This document shows positions 55,237-63,751 of a DNA stretch of 64,000 nt, in pieces (position 1 is the first letter of the stretch; each line of letters begins with the position of its first letter). The notes below the pieces were generated by a model, which saw only the letters and a program-made list of their open reading frames with translations, did not search any database and was not told where the DNA came from. This DNA is from Spirochaetes bacterium GWE1_32_154 (GTDB lineage Bacteria > Spirochaetota > GWE2-31-10). The position numbers and the translations under genes were made by a program. The stretch covers positions 1-64,000 of the forward strand of contig MIAY01000021.1 of NCBI GenBank assembly GCA_001829315.1, in the 5' to 3' direction.

Positions 55237-56061
55237 ATGGAACAAATAATTAATGACATGAAAATACTTGGTTTAAACGAGTATGAAATCAAGGCGTATT
55301 TAAGTTTGCTATCTGAATATCCTGTTAACGGGTATAATTTAAGTAAGAGTTCAGGAATTCCCCGTTCAAGAATATACGAAGTGCTTGAAAATCTTAAAAA
55401 CAAACAGATTGTGTTTGAAGAACAGGGTGAAAAAGCTGTCATTTACTATCCCATAGAGCCTGCGCTTCTTATTGAAAAAATGAAAAGTACTTTTGGCCGG
55501 GTGCTTGAAAATGTTGATACCTATACCAGAAAATTATATTCATCAAAAAAAATAGATAATAATCTCACCGTCATTAAAGGCACAAAAAATATCATAGATT
55601 TTTCAAATCTTCTTATATCTCAGGCTGTTGAACGGATTTCTCTTTTTCTATGGGATGATGAAATGCCTTTTTTACAAAACAATCTTGATGAAGCAATAAA
55701 AAGAGGGGTTGTATTAAAGGGTATTTATTTTGGGCAGAACAATCCATTCAAAGAACTTGTTATTCATAGAAGAATTAACCGGTATTTATCAGAAAAAAAA
55801 GAACGGCATATGATTATTGCAATTGATACTAAAGAAGTTCTGTCGGGGATTATTTCACGGGGTGATGAGAGTCAGGTGACATGGACAAAAGACCGTGGTT
55901 TTGTACGAATGGGTGAGGATTACATAGAACATGATTTAATGATAAATCTTTACGCATATCGTTTAACCGGTAAGGAAAAAGATGATTTTGAACAATTCGT
56001 CGATGAAGTTAGAAAAGAGTATTCCGGTTTCACCGAAGAACAGATCAGGAATTTTCAATAG
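55237..56061 (+). CDS. TrmB-family transcriptional regulator (copy 2)
   Basis: The ATG at 55237 follows AAGGA; the frame open from 55159 crosses the operators and is not used. The 274-residue protein has the TrmB winged helix (ILGLNEYEIKAYLSLLSE, GYNLSKSSGIPRSRIYEVLENL), a short coiled coil, and a C-terminal effector domain (about 115-270) of PLD-like pattern. It is followed 9 bp later by an aminotransferase, so it may respond to an amino acid or its keto acid rather than a sugar. Copies 1 and 2 are only distantly alike outside the helix-turn-helix. Confidence 0.9.
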   Translation: MEQIINDMKILGLNEYEIKAYLSLLSEYPVNGYNLSKSSGIPRSRIYEVLENLKNKQIVFEEQGEKAVIYYPIEPALLIEKMKSTFGRVLENVDTYTRKLYSSKKIDNNLTVIKGTKNIIDFSNLLISQAVERISLFLWDDEMPFLQNNLDEAIKRGVVLKGIYFGQNNPFKELVIHRRINRYLSEKKERHMIIAIDTKEVLSGIISRGDESQVTWTKDRGFVRMGEDYIEHDLMINLYAYRLTGKEKDDFEQFVDEVRKEYSGFTEEQIRNFQ

Positions 56062-56070
56062 GAGCCTAGT

Positions 56071-57234
56071 ATGATAGCAAAAAGAATGACAAATATACCA
56101 AAATCTTTTATCCGGGAGATTCTTAAAGTTGCCTCAAACCCTGACATTATTTCTTTTGCAGGCGGATTACCAAACCCCGGATTGTTTCCCGTTCAGGAAA
56201 TACAGGAGGCTTCAAATAAAGTTTTCAGCAGTGATGGGATGAGTGCATTGCAATACAGCACAACGGAAGGGTATTTGCCATTACGGGAATATATTAGCGC
56301 CCGGTATAAAGAAAAAGAAAACCTTGATATATCACCGGATGAAATATTAATTACAAACGGTTCACAGCAGGGGCTGGATTTGCTTGGTAAAGTGTTAATT
56401 GATGATAATGATGGTGTAATTATTGAAAAACCCGGTTATCTCGGCGCTATTCAGGCATTCTCAATGTATAATCCTGAATTTTATCCTGTTTCACTTGAAA
56501 ATGACGGGGTCGATATGAAAGAATTAACAACTATTATTGAGAATAATGCTGTAAAACTTTTTTATGGTATCCCCAATTTTCAAAATCCTTCAGGAGTTAC
56601 GTATTCCACAGAAAAAAGAGAACAAATCGCTCAATTACTTGATAAACGAAATGTTTTATTTATAGAGGATAATCCGTATGGTGAATTACGTTTTATGGGC
56701 GGGACAAAAAAATCGATTAAATCATATCTTCCCGATAGCGTATTACTGGGGTCTTTTTCAAAAATTGTTTCTCCCTCATTGCGACTTGGCTGGATTGCAG
56801 CGCCACAAACTATTCTTGAAAAATGTATTATTGCAAAACAGGCATCAGATCTTCATACCAATTACTTGTCGCAACGAATTTTATATCAGTATTTGACAGA
56901 TAATAATCTTGATAATCATATTAGTAAAATTACTGCAACCTACAAAATGCAACGGGATATAATGGTTCAATCAATCAACACTTTTTTTCCCGGAAATATA
57001 GAGTATACAAAACCGGAAGGTGGTATGTTTTTATGGATTACTCTACCAAATGGTATGTCAGCAATGAAACTTTTTGAACGTGCTATAGAAAAAGGCGTTG
57101 CATTTGTACCCGGGAAACCGTTTTATGTGAATGACAACTCTGATACTACGTTAAGACTTAATTTTTCAAATGTCACTGGAGAAAATATACAAAAAGGAAT
57201 AGAAATTATGAGTAAAATTATTCGATTTGATTAA
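56071..57234 (+). CDS. PLP-dependent aminotransferase, class I/II (2-aminoadipate/aromatic type)
   Basis: The 387-residue protein belongs to the ARO8/LysN branch. DIISFAGGLPNPGLFP at the N-terminus, LQYSTTEGYLPLREYI, ITNGSQQGLDLLGKVL, EDNPYGELRF, and the PLP lysine in LLGSFSKIVSPSLRLGW are all typical. Members transaminate aromatic, branched or 2-aminoadipate substrates. It forms a two-gene operon with the TrmB regulator just upstream (9-bp gap). Confidence 0.92.
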   Translation: MIAKRMTNIPKSFIREILKVASNPDIISFAGGLPNPGLFPVQEIQEASNKVFSSDGMSALQYSTTEGYLPLREYISARYKEKENLDISPDEILITNGSQQGLDLLGKVLIDDNDGVIIEKPGYLGAIQAFSMYNPEFYPVSLENDGVDMKELTTIIENNAVKLFYGIPNFQNPSGVTYSTEKREQIAQLLDKRNVLFIEDNPYGELRFMGGTKKSIKSYLPDSVLLGSFSKIVSPSLRLGWIAAPQTILEKCIIAKQASDLHTNYLSQRILYQYLTDNNLDNHISKITATYKMQRDIMVQSINTFFPGNIEYTKPEGGMFLWITLPNGMSAMKLFERAIEKGVAFVPGKPFYVNDNSDTTLRLNFSNVTGENIQKGIEIMSKIIRFD

Positions 57235-57348
57235 AAATTTAAATAAGTGTGGAAATAGTCATTGAAAAATGATACAAATTTATTTAATCTGTGATAATGC
57301 TGAGATTAAAAATAAATAAAGTAATAAAAGTGACAGGAGATAAAAAGT

Positions 57349-57810
57349 ATGGCAAAAATTGTAGCTACCGGTTTAGTAAAAGTGTGGATGAAAATAATTG
57401 GTTTTATACTTTCATTACTTGGTGTTTCAATGACAATGACAGGTTGCCCAATGTATGCATCCCCTGAAATGTATGGAGTGCCTTATGATGGCGGATATTA
57501 TCAAATAGATGGCATAGTAACCAACTCAGCAAACATTCCAATCAAAGAACTCAGTGTTATTGCATGGGATAATGTATCAAAGGAAAAATTAAGTGAAGGT
57601 AATGTAACCTATAGTGACGGCAGTTATAATCTCTCGTTTTATGATAATTCAGAATTTATAGATAAAAAAATATTTATTCAGGTTTTTGATGTTGATGGTG
57701 TTGAAAATGGAAGTTATCAATCCGCTAAAAAAGAATTAACGATTACAAAAACTAAAAATTCCTATACGGTTGATACTATTATTTTAGAAGATTCTACTGA
57801 TGATAAATAA
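57349..57810 (+). CDS. Putative lipoprotein of the rSAM/lipoprotein system
   Basis: The 153-residue protein has a long N-terminal hydrophobic region ending MTGC (Cys33), then MYASPEMYGVPYDGGYY and a beta-sandwich domain (IDGIVTNSANIPIKELSVIAWD). That domain is like carboxypeptidase-regulatory folds. This layout matches the lipoproteins paired with TIGR04133-type radical SAM/SPASM enzymes in Bacteroidetes and spirochaetes. The next gene is such an enzyme, overlapping by 11 bp. It may be the modified substrate, with a Cys-, Tyr- and Gly-rich segment after the lipobox. The true start could be the internal Met14. Confidence 0.8.
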   Translation: MAKIVATGLVKVWMKIIGFILSLLGVSMTMTGCPMYASPEMYGVPYDGGYYQIDGIVTNSANIPIKELSVIAWDNVSKEKLSEGNVTYSDGSYNLSFYDNSEFIDKKIFIQVFDVDGVENGSYQSAKKELTITKTKNSYTVDTIILEDSTDDK

Positions 57811-58909
57811 TAATATATTGATTAATGTAACAAAAAAATTACCGTTTACTAAAAAGATAAAATTATCGTTATATTCACAAATAACTGCCGGAAATACAAA
57901 ACTTCATCAGTTGTCAACATTGTTCTGGGAGCTGACATTACGATGCAATTTAAATTGCCGTCATTGCGGAAGTGATTGTACAAAAGATGCTGCAATTCCT
58001 GACATGAAACTTGAAGATTTTCTAAAAGTTTTGAGTGAAATAAAGTCAGTTTATGACCCGTCTGCAATCATGATTGCCATGGTTGGTGGTGAACCTTTGA
58101 TGCGAACTGATTTAGAAGAGTGTGGAAAGGCTATAAGAAATCTTGGTTTTCGTTGGGGAACGGTTACCAATGGTATGTTATTAACAGAAAAAAAGTTTAA
58201 TTCATTACTTGCAGCAGGCTTAGGAAGTATTTCTGTAAGTCTTGACGGTTTAAAAGACAGCCATACCTGGATGCGGTGTAATAAGGACTCATTTGAAAAT
58301 GCTGTTAACGCGATACGGATTATTGCATCCCAGACAAGAATTGCAAATGATGTTATAACCTGCATTCATAAAAAAAATATTAATGAACTTGATGATATAA
58401 AAAAACTTCTTATCGGGCTTGGCGTAAAACGGTGGCGAATATTTAATGTGTTCCCGAAAGGACGAGCGAAAAATCATGAGGGGTTTGCATTAACAAACGA
58501 AGAATTTGTCGGGCTTATGGAGTTTATCAGGCAAACACGTGCTGAGGGGCTTATTCATATTGATTATGCCTGTGAAGGTTTTCTTGGTAATTATGAAGGC
58601 GAGGCGAGGGATAACTATTTTTTCTGTCGTTCAGGTATCAATGTGGCTTCGATAATGGCAGACGGGTCTATTTCAGGTTGTTTAAGTTGCCGTAGAGATT
58701 ACATTCAAGGGTCGATATACAAAGACTCTTTTATTAACTTGTGGGAAAATGCTTTTGAAATGATGCGTAACCGATCGTGGATGAAAAACGGGATATGCAA
58801 GAAATGTGATGTTTTTAAATGGTGCAAAGGCAATGGTTTACATCTTAGAGAAACTAAAGATGATGAACTTGAAACCTGTCATTACAATATGATATTATCC
58901 TCAAAATAG
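57800..58909 (+). CDS. Radical SAM/SPASM enzyme of the rSAM/lipoprotein system
   Basis: The 369-residue protein has the 4Fe-4S SAM motif CNLNCRHC (about 48-55) preceded by LFWELTLR, the GGE-like motif MVGGEPLMR, and a C-terminal SPASM region. That region is rich in cysteines (FFCRSGINVASIMADGSISGC, CRRDYIQGSIY; CKKCDVFKWCKGNG, and a late CHYN). SPASM proteins modify peptides or proteins by forming thioether or other side-chain links. It overlaps the lipoprotein gene by 11 bp, so the two are made together. The modification is unknown. Confidence 0.9.
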   Translation: MINNNILINVTKKLPFTKKIKLSLYSQITAGNTKLHQLSTLFWELTLRCNLNCRHCGSDCTKDAAIPDMKLEDFLKVLSEIKSVYDPSAIMIAMVGGEPLMRTDLEECGKAIRNLGFRWGTVTNGMLLTEKKFNSLLAAGLGSISVSLDGLKDSHTWMRCNKDSFENAVNAIRIIASQTRIANDVITCIHKKNINELDDIKKLLIGLGVKRWRIFNVFPKGRAKNHEGFALTNEEFVGLMEFIRQTRAEGLIHIDYACEGFLGNYEGEARDNYFFCRSGINVASIMADGSISGCLSCRRDYIQGSIYKDSFINLWENAFEMMRNRSWMKNGICKKCDVFKWCKGNGLHLRETKDDELETCHYNMILSSK

Positions 58910-59009
58910 TGATATACTCTACTATAAACGTATTAAAAGTCCAAACCAACCGTCAATCTGATTGAACATATTCACTATATATGATACAATCTCTATGTGA
59001 GGGGTTACT

Positions 59010-60554
59010 ATGAAACAGTTAAGTTTAAACAGACAGGAATTTTCAAGAATTATCGATGATGAATGTATCTATGTAGATAAAACCAGGCTTCTTTGCAATA
59101 TTATGAACTCTGGAACAGCATTCTTTCTCTCACGCCCTCGGAGATTTGGTAAATCGCTCCTTTTAAACACATTTAAAGAGATTTTTTCCGGTAATCGCGA
59201 GCTTTTTAAGGGAACATGGATATATGATAAAATAGAATGGAAGAAATATCCAATATTGAAACTTGATTTTTCAAGTATGTCATATAAAGATCTCGGTTTA
59301 AAAGAGGCTCTTGATGAAGCGTTAACTGCAATCGGATCAAAATATGATATAGAACTTTTGAAAACTACGTATTCAGGGAAAATCAGTGAACTCATTGAAA
59401 AACTCGCTGCAAAATACGATAAAGTGGTTGTCCTCGTTGATGAGTACGATAAACCGATTTCCGACTACATTGATAATATTGATCAGGCGGATGAAAATCG
59501 CGATATATTAAAATCATTTTACAGCAGCCTGAAAAGTCTCGATTCCTGCATAAAGTTTCTTTTTATAACCGGCGTCTCGAAGTTCAGTAAGGTCTCGATA
59601 TTCTCCGATTTGAATCATCTGACCGATCTGACGATTGATCCGGCATATTCAACACTCCTTGGCTATACGAAAGAAGAACTTCTACAAAACTTTACAGAAT
59701 ATATCGATACAATCATAACAAAACACAGTATATCACACGATGAACTTTTTGAGAAAATGGCAGCAACCTATAACGGGTACAGCTGGGATGGACTTAATTT
59801 TGTATACAATCCGTTCTCGATTCAGTCTTTTTTCAGAGTTGGCGAGTTTCATCACTTCTGGTTTGCAACAGGAACAGCAACTTTTCTTGTAAAAGCTCTG
59901 CAGAATGCAGGTAAAATGCCCCAGGATGTGAGTCCGCGAAAAGTAACCCTCTCATTTTTTGATAAGTTCGAGCTTCGTAGTATGGATCTCATATCTTTGC
60001 TCTTTCAAACAGGGTATTTAACAATCAAGAAAGTCGACAATGAAAATCAGATTTATACACTCGCATTTCCTAATGGAGAGGTAGAGTCTGCATTCCTTAA
60101 TAATCTCCTTGAGGTGTGGTCAGGTCGTGTTCAGAGCGAAGTCAGTGAGATAATGATAGGAATTATCGAAAGTTTACAGTTTAGCCAACCCGAATTGATG
60201 ATAGACGCATTTAAAAAACTTTTTGCCAGCATCCCTTATGACCATTTTATTCAGAAACACGCCATTGAAGCAATATTTGCTTCGAACATTTACACGGCAT
60301 TGAAGATTATGAGTGTACGCCAGCAGGTTGAAGTGCATACTGCTAAGGGCAGAATCGATGCAGTGATGGAAGGAAAAGACTGCGTGTTTATCGCTGAGTT
60401 TAAGATGGGTACTGCGGAAGAGGCGATGGCACAGATTGAGGAAAAGAGGTATTATGAACCGTTTGCCGGTGGTAGCAAGAAAGTGTTTCTCATTGCAGCG
60501 GGGTTTAATGAGGCAGAGAGAAATATCACCGATTATCTCATACGCAAGTTATAA
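59010..60554 (+). CDS. AAA-ATPase with C-terminal PD-(D/E)XK nuclease domain (DUF1703 type)
   Basis: The 514-residue protein begins FSRIIDDECIYVDKTRLL and has Walker A in RPRRFGKSLLLNT and Walker B in VVVLVDEYDKPI, the signature of the AAA-ATPase_like family (PF09820). The C-terminal 100 residues carry the PD-(D/E)XK core (GRIDAVMEGKDCVFIAEFKM). Large, often multicopy families of these proteins occur in host-associated anaerobes and spirochaetes; their role is unknown, with defence or mobile-element links suggested by fold only. It is monocistronic, with a GAGGGG site before the ATG. Base composition is slightly richer in GC than neighbours. Confidence 0.92.
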   Translation: MKQLSLNRQEFSRIIDDECIYVDKTRLLCNIMNSGTAFFLSRPRRFGKSLLLNTFKEIFSGNRELFKGTWIYDKIEWKKYPILKLDFSSMSYKDLGLKEALDEALTAIGSKYDIELLKTTYSGKISELIEKLAAKYDKVVVLVDEYDKPISDYIDNIDQADENRDILKSFYSSLKSLDSCIKFLFITGVSKFSKVSIFSDLNHLTDLTIDPAYSTLLGYTKEELLQNFTEYIDTIITKHSISHDELFEKMAATYNGYSWDGLNFVYNPFSIQSFFRVGEFHHFWFATGTATFLVKALQNAGKMPQDVSPRKVTLSFFDKFELRSMDLISLLFQTGYLTIKKVDNENQIYTLAFPNGEVESAFLNNLLEVWSGRVQSEVSEIMIGIIESLQFSQPELMIDAFKKLFASIPYDHFIQKHAIEAIFASNIYTALKIMSVRQQVEVHTAKGRIDAVMEGKDCVFIAEFKMGTAEEAMAQIEEKRYYEPFAGGSKKVFLIAAGFNEAERNITDYLIRKL

Positions 60555-60710
60555 TAAACCAATTCAGGGTAGTTCAAACATGCTTAAGTACCTCTGGTTT
60601 TCGAATACAATTAGAACTAATGTAATTATTTAATAAAAACAAAAATATCTGTATAAAAATAATTTTTTTTGGTATAAAAATATACAATCATATTTTAATA
60701 AAGGAATATT

Positions 60711-62285
60711 ATGAAAACAACTATTATTATTGGGGCAGGATTAGGCGGTCTTATTACCGGAATCCTTTTAAAACAATCACAGCCGGCTGATGATGTTATA
60801 ATCTATGATTTAAATAAACATCCAGGTGGTTTTTGTAATGCATTTGAAAAAGCATGTACATACAACAATGAAAAAGTTAAGTATAAATTCAGCGTCCCTG
60901 TTGTAACGAGTGACTTTGGAAAAGGTGAACCCTTTGATTTATTTTTTAACTACATGGGAGTTAAAAATATTGACTGGAAAGTCGTTGAAAAACCTTTCTG
61001 GTATTATCCCGGGGATGATGCGCCGTTTATGTTTACAAAAACCGGTGTTAAAGACTTAATAGATAGAACTCCTGAAGCGGAGAAAAAAGCTGCGCGAAAG
61101 TTTTTTGAACACATGAGAGTGTTATATAATGAAGTTTTTCATAAAGCGTATGTTAATCCGACAATTTTACAGGCAATTAAAATGATGTTTACAACCCCGA
61201 CAGCGGTAAAAGCAATGCTTGCGAATAAAACATATTTAAAACACATACAGGATATGGGGATAAAAACTCCGATAATCCAGGATCTATTTAGTATTACTGA
61301 AGGGTTTATGGGTGTTGAAGTTGAGAAAGCAAGTGCTGTTGGTGAGTTATTAATGATTCAGAGTTTTCTTGAAAACTCACTTATGCAGCCTACAAACGGT
61401 TATACATTCCAGACAATATCAGATAATCTTGCAGAACGTTTTAGAGCGTTGGGCGGTAAACTCAATTTAAAAACTAAAGTGGATAAAGTTCTATTTGATA
61501 ATAAAAAAGCTATTGGTGTGAGCATTAATGGTGAAACGATACAAGCTGATAATGTTATTATGTCTGTTGCACAGGACAGGATTGAGTCACTTATTGATGG
61601 CGGAGAACATATTGGCAAAATAAAGTCATTTCTTAAAAAGACACGAAAAATTGCATATCCAAATAGTGACTTTTACAGCATTTATCTTCTTGATAAAGAA
61701 TTTGTTGATAAAAATCCGAGACTTAAAGAAACAACATACCATATTTATAAAAAGACTAAGGGGCTTGGCGGTAATAAATGGAATCTATTTATGATTGCAC
61801 CGGATGAGTTACTTAATGACAAGTATTATTCAATGACTTTATTGTATATTGAACATGATCAGAAAAAAATTGACTCTTGGATGGATCTTAGAAAGAATGA
61901 TTATACAAAATACGAAGAAGAAAAAGAAAAAATGGCTGAAATCCTCATTGATGAACTTGCAGAAGTTGAGCCTTGTTTTAAAACACAAAGACCATTAAAA
62001 AATCTTTTAACAATGTCACCGGCTTCTTATTTGCAATACGGTTCAAAATATCCGATTAGCGGTTTAAGTCAGGGACCTGATAACTTTGCAATGAATAGAA
62101 TGAAACAGCAAGTACTTGATAATCTTTTTATATCAGGCGGAGCTTCGTTCTCAGCAGGTGTGTGGGGAGCAATTGCCGGTTCATGGCAGGGTTTTGTCAG
62201 CATCTATAAGAAAGTCTATAACACTGAAATCGGTAACCACGATGTTTTATACAAACCGGGTTTAAAGAATTTACCGAAGAAATAG
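60711..62285 (+). CDS. Phytoene-desaturase-like NAD(P)/FAD-dependent oxidoreductase
   Basis: The 524-residue protein has the N-terminal dinucleotide fold (IIIGAGLGGLITGILL) and the family C-terminus (LDNLFISGGASFSAGVWGAIAGS). CNAFEKACTYNNEKVKY and the TNGYTFQTISDNLAERFRALGGKL region fit the CrtISO/retinol-saturase group. Without neighbouring carotenoid genes the substrate is unclear. AAAGGA lies about 7 bp before the ATG. A strong terminator follows. Confidence 0.88.
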   Translation: MKTTIIIGAGLGGLITGILLKQSQPADDVIIYDLNKHPGGFCNAFEKACTYNNEKVKYKFSVPVVTSDFGKGEPFDLFFNYMGVKNIDWKVVEKPFWYYPGDDAPFMFTKTGVKDLIDRTPEAEKKAARKFFEHMRVLYNEVFHKAYVNPTILQAIKMMFTTPTAVKAMLANKTYLKHIQDMGIKTPIIQDLFSITEGFMGVEVEKASAVGELLMIQSFLENSLMQPTNGYTFQTISDNLAERFRALGGKLNLKTKVDKVLFDNKKAIGVSINGETIQADNVIMSVAQDRIESLIDGGEHIGKIKSFLKKTRKIAYPNSDFYSIYLLDKEFVDKNPRLKETTYHIYKKTKGLGGNKWNLFMIAPDELLNDKYYSMTLLYIEHDQKKIDSWMDLRKNDYTKYEEEKEKMAEILIDELAEVEPCFKTQRPLKNLLTMSPASYLQYGSKYPISGLSQGPDNFAMNRMKQQVLDNLFISGGASFSAGVWGAIAGSWQGFVSIYKKVYNTEIGNHDVLYKPGLKNLPKK

Positions 62286-62300
62286 ATTCTGATTAGTTCG

Positions 62301-62350
62301 AGCCTCATGCAAAAATACTTTTTTTATATTGAATTTTTGCATGGGGCTTT
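62301..62350 (+). terminator. Terminator formed by a full AGCCTCATGCAAAAAT repeat
   Basis: AGCCTCATGCAAAAAT (62301-62316) pairs with ATTTTTGCATGGGGCT (62333-62348), a 16-bp stem with one mismatch, over a 16-nt loop, followed by TTTTTTT. It is the clearest member of the dispersed hairpin family and works as a rho-independent terminator by structure. The rest of the gap to 62552 shows no gene. Confidence 0.88.
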
Positions 62351-62552
62351 TTTTATATTCTGTGTAAAAAACATCAACTACTACTTTACTTCAGGTTTTT
62401 AAAATTACGACAAATTTTATTTGAAATAATTTACAGTCCATGCGGTTTTTTTATCATTTTATAAATGTAAAGACCAGTTTTCATAAAACCGGTCAGAGAT
62501 TAATGCATTGAAAAATGATTTAAACTCCTAAAGAATATTATATGTAATACTG

Positions 62553-63014
62553 TTATAAAACGGGTTTCGTTATGATAGTATTATATCCGCCGAATCCATC
62601 ATCGGATAAGTACATATTATGAAGTTTTTCAGAATAAGGCTGAATCCAATTTACATTGTTTATAACAAACTTGTATATTGAACCTACTGGCGTTTTTTCA
62701 AGGAGTGTTTCAAATTCCCATAAATCCTCAACGGAGTTATAAGTCATCTGCCAATCAGTATGAGCAGGATCCCAACCATTAAAAGTTCCGCTGATTTGTA
62801 CAGACTTGATATCAGATTCGTTATATATTTTATTGTCAAATACAAATTTTATCTGTTCTCCGGTAATAAAATACCCATTATAAAGTGTATTTTCTGTTGT
62901 TACATCTTTCTTTGTACTGGAAGAATGACTGTCTTCTGCTGTAATGGGTACCTGACACCCGAAAAAAATAAATACTGTAAAAATAGCAAAGAAATAAATA
63001 ACTGTTTTTTTCAT
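62553..63014 (-). CDS. Lipoprotein with a glycogen-binding (CBM48/AMPK-like) domain
   Basis: The ATG at 63014 (MKKTVIYFF) starts a clear lipoprotein signal (FFGC, Cys20) after GGAG. The frame open from 63140 adds a non-signal leader. The 153-residue product has a domain from about 70: SVQISGTFNGWDPAHTDWQM, then WEFETLLEKTPVGSIYKFVI and NNVNWIQPY. This matches the early-set glycan-binding modules of CBM48 and AMPK-beta. It likely binds alpha-glucan on the cell surface, alongside the GH13 enzymes. Confidence 0.85.
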   Translation of the reverse strand: MKKTVIYFFAIFTVFIFFGCQVPITAEDSHSSSTKKDVTTENTLYNGYFITGEQIKFVFDNKIYNESDIKSVQISGTFNGWDPAHTDWQMTYNSVEDLWEFETLLEKTPVGSIYKFVINNVNWIQPYSEKLHNMYLSDDGFGGYNTIITKPVL

Positions 63015-63293
63015 AATAAATACTCCAATAATGATTTTGATTGAATATAACACATTTTTTTCAATAGTAAAATGCGATACCCATATCAGGACTTTATTTA
63101 TTAAGAAATGTAATATAACTGTAATAGACTTATTCAACATTTTGTTGGGAAATTTATTTTTTTATGTCATGTCAGGCTTTAATTATTACGTTTTGTATAT
63201 ATTTTAAAAGAATGTATTTTTTGTAATGTTAGATAATTATTGTTTTTATAATTTTTTGTATTATAATGAATTTATTATACTTTGGAGGTTTAA

Positions 63294-63311
63294 ATGAAAA
63301 TATCCGGGTGA
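63294..63311 (+). other. Orphan start: ribosome site and five codons before a stop
   Basis: TTTGGAGG lies 6 bp before ATG, which is followed by only four more codons and TGA at 63309-63311. A plausible TATAAT lies at about 63262. It looks like the 5' end of a gene cut off by the adjacent transposase remnant. It could alternatively be chance. Confidence 0.35.
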
Positions 63312-63315
63312 TTAT

Positions 63316-63601
63316 TTATTTTCTCAATTTCTCAATCTCAGAGATACTTAAACCGGTGTAATAGGATATTTTATCTACAGGAAGCCCATCAGATAGCATA
63401 TTTACAGCGACTTCATTTTTTCCTTTTTTTCGTGCATGATTTAAAGAACTGACTTTTTCATGGAGTGATTTCTGTCGTTGTTCATAGAGGTATCTTTCTT
63501 TCTTATACGCTTAATACATAGAGCTGATTGAATGCTTTTTTAATTTCCGGTATTTGTTCTGCAATCATAGAAACGCTTTTTAGTTTTTCATCAACTACCA
63601 T
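63316..63601 (-). pseudogene. Remnant of a Rpn/PD-(D/E)XK-family transposase (C-terminal part, frameshifted)
   Basis: Reading the minus strand from 63601 gives MVVDEKLKSVSMIAEQIPEI...LYVLSV and a stop. A shifted frame continues KERYLYEQRQKSLHEKVSSL, NHARKKGKNEVAVNMLSDGL, PVDKISYYTGLSISEIEKLR and stops at 63316. This is the conserved C-terminal tail of Rpn-type recombinases (YxxR, charged coil, then the GLS/EI motif). The N-terminal nuclease domain is missing and the frame is broken, so the gene is dead. Confidence 0.8.
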
Positions 63602-63751
63602 TTAAACAACCATACACCTGAATCACAAATAAATATATTAATAAAACATATCAAATATCAATAATAGTGTTATCTTTTAATAAGGTACCGTTATGCCTCC
63701 TTATGGTAGATTTTATACGGGCAGTATAATACCCTATTTCAGGAGAGTGTA

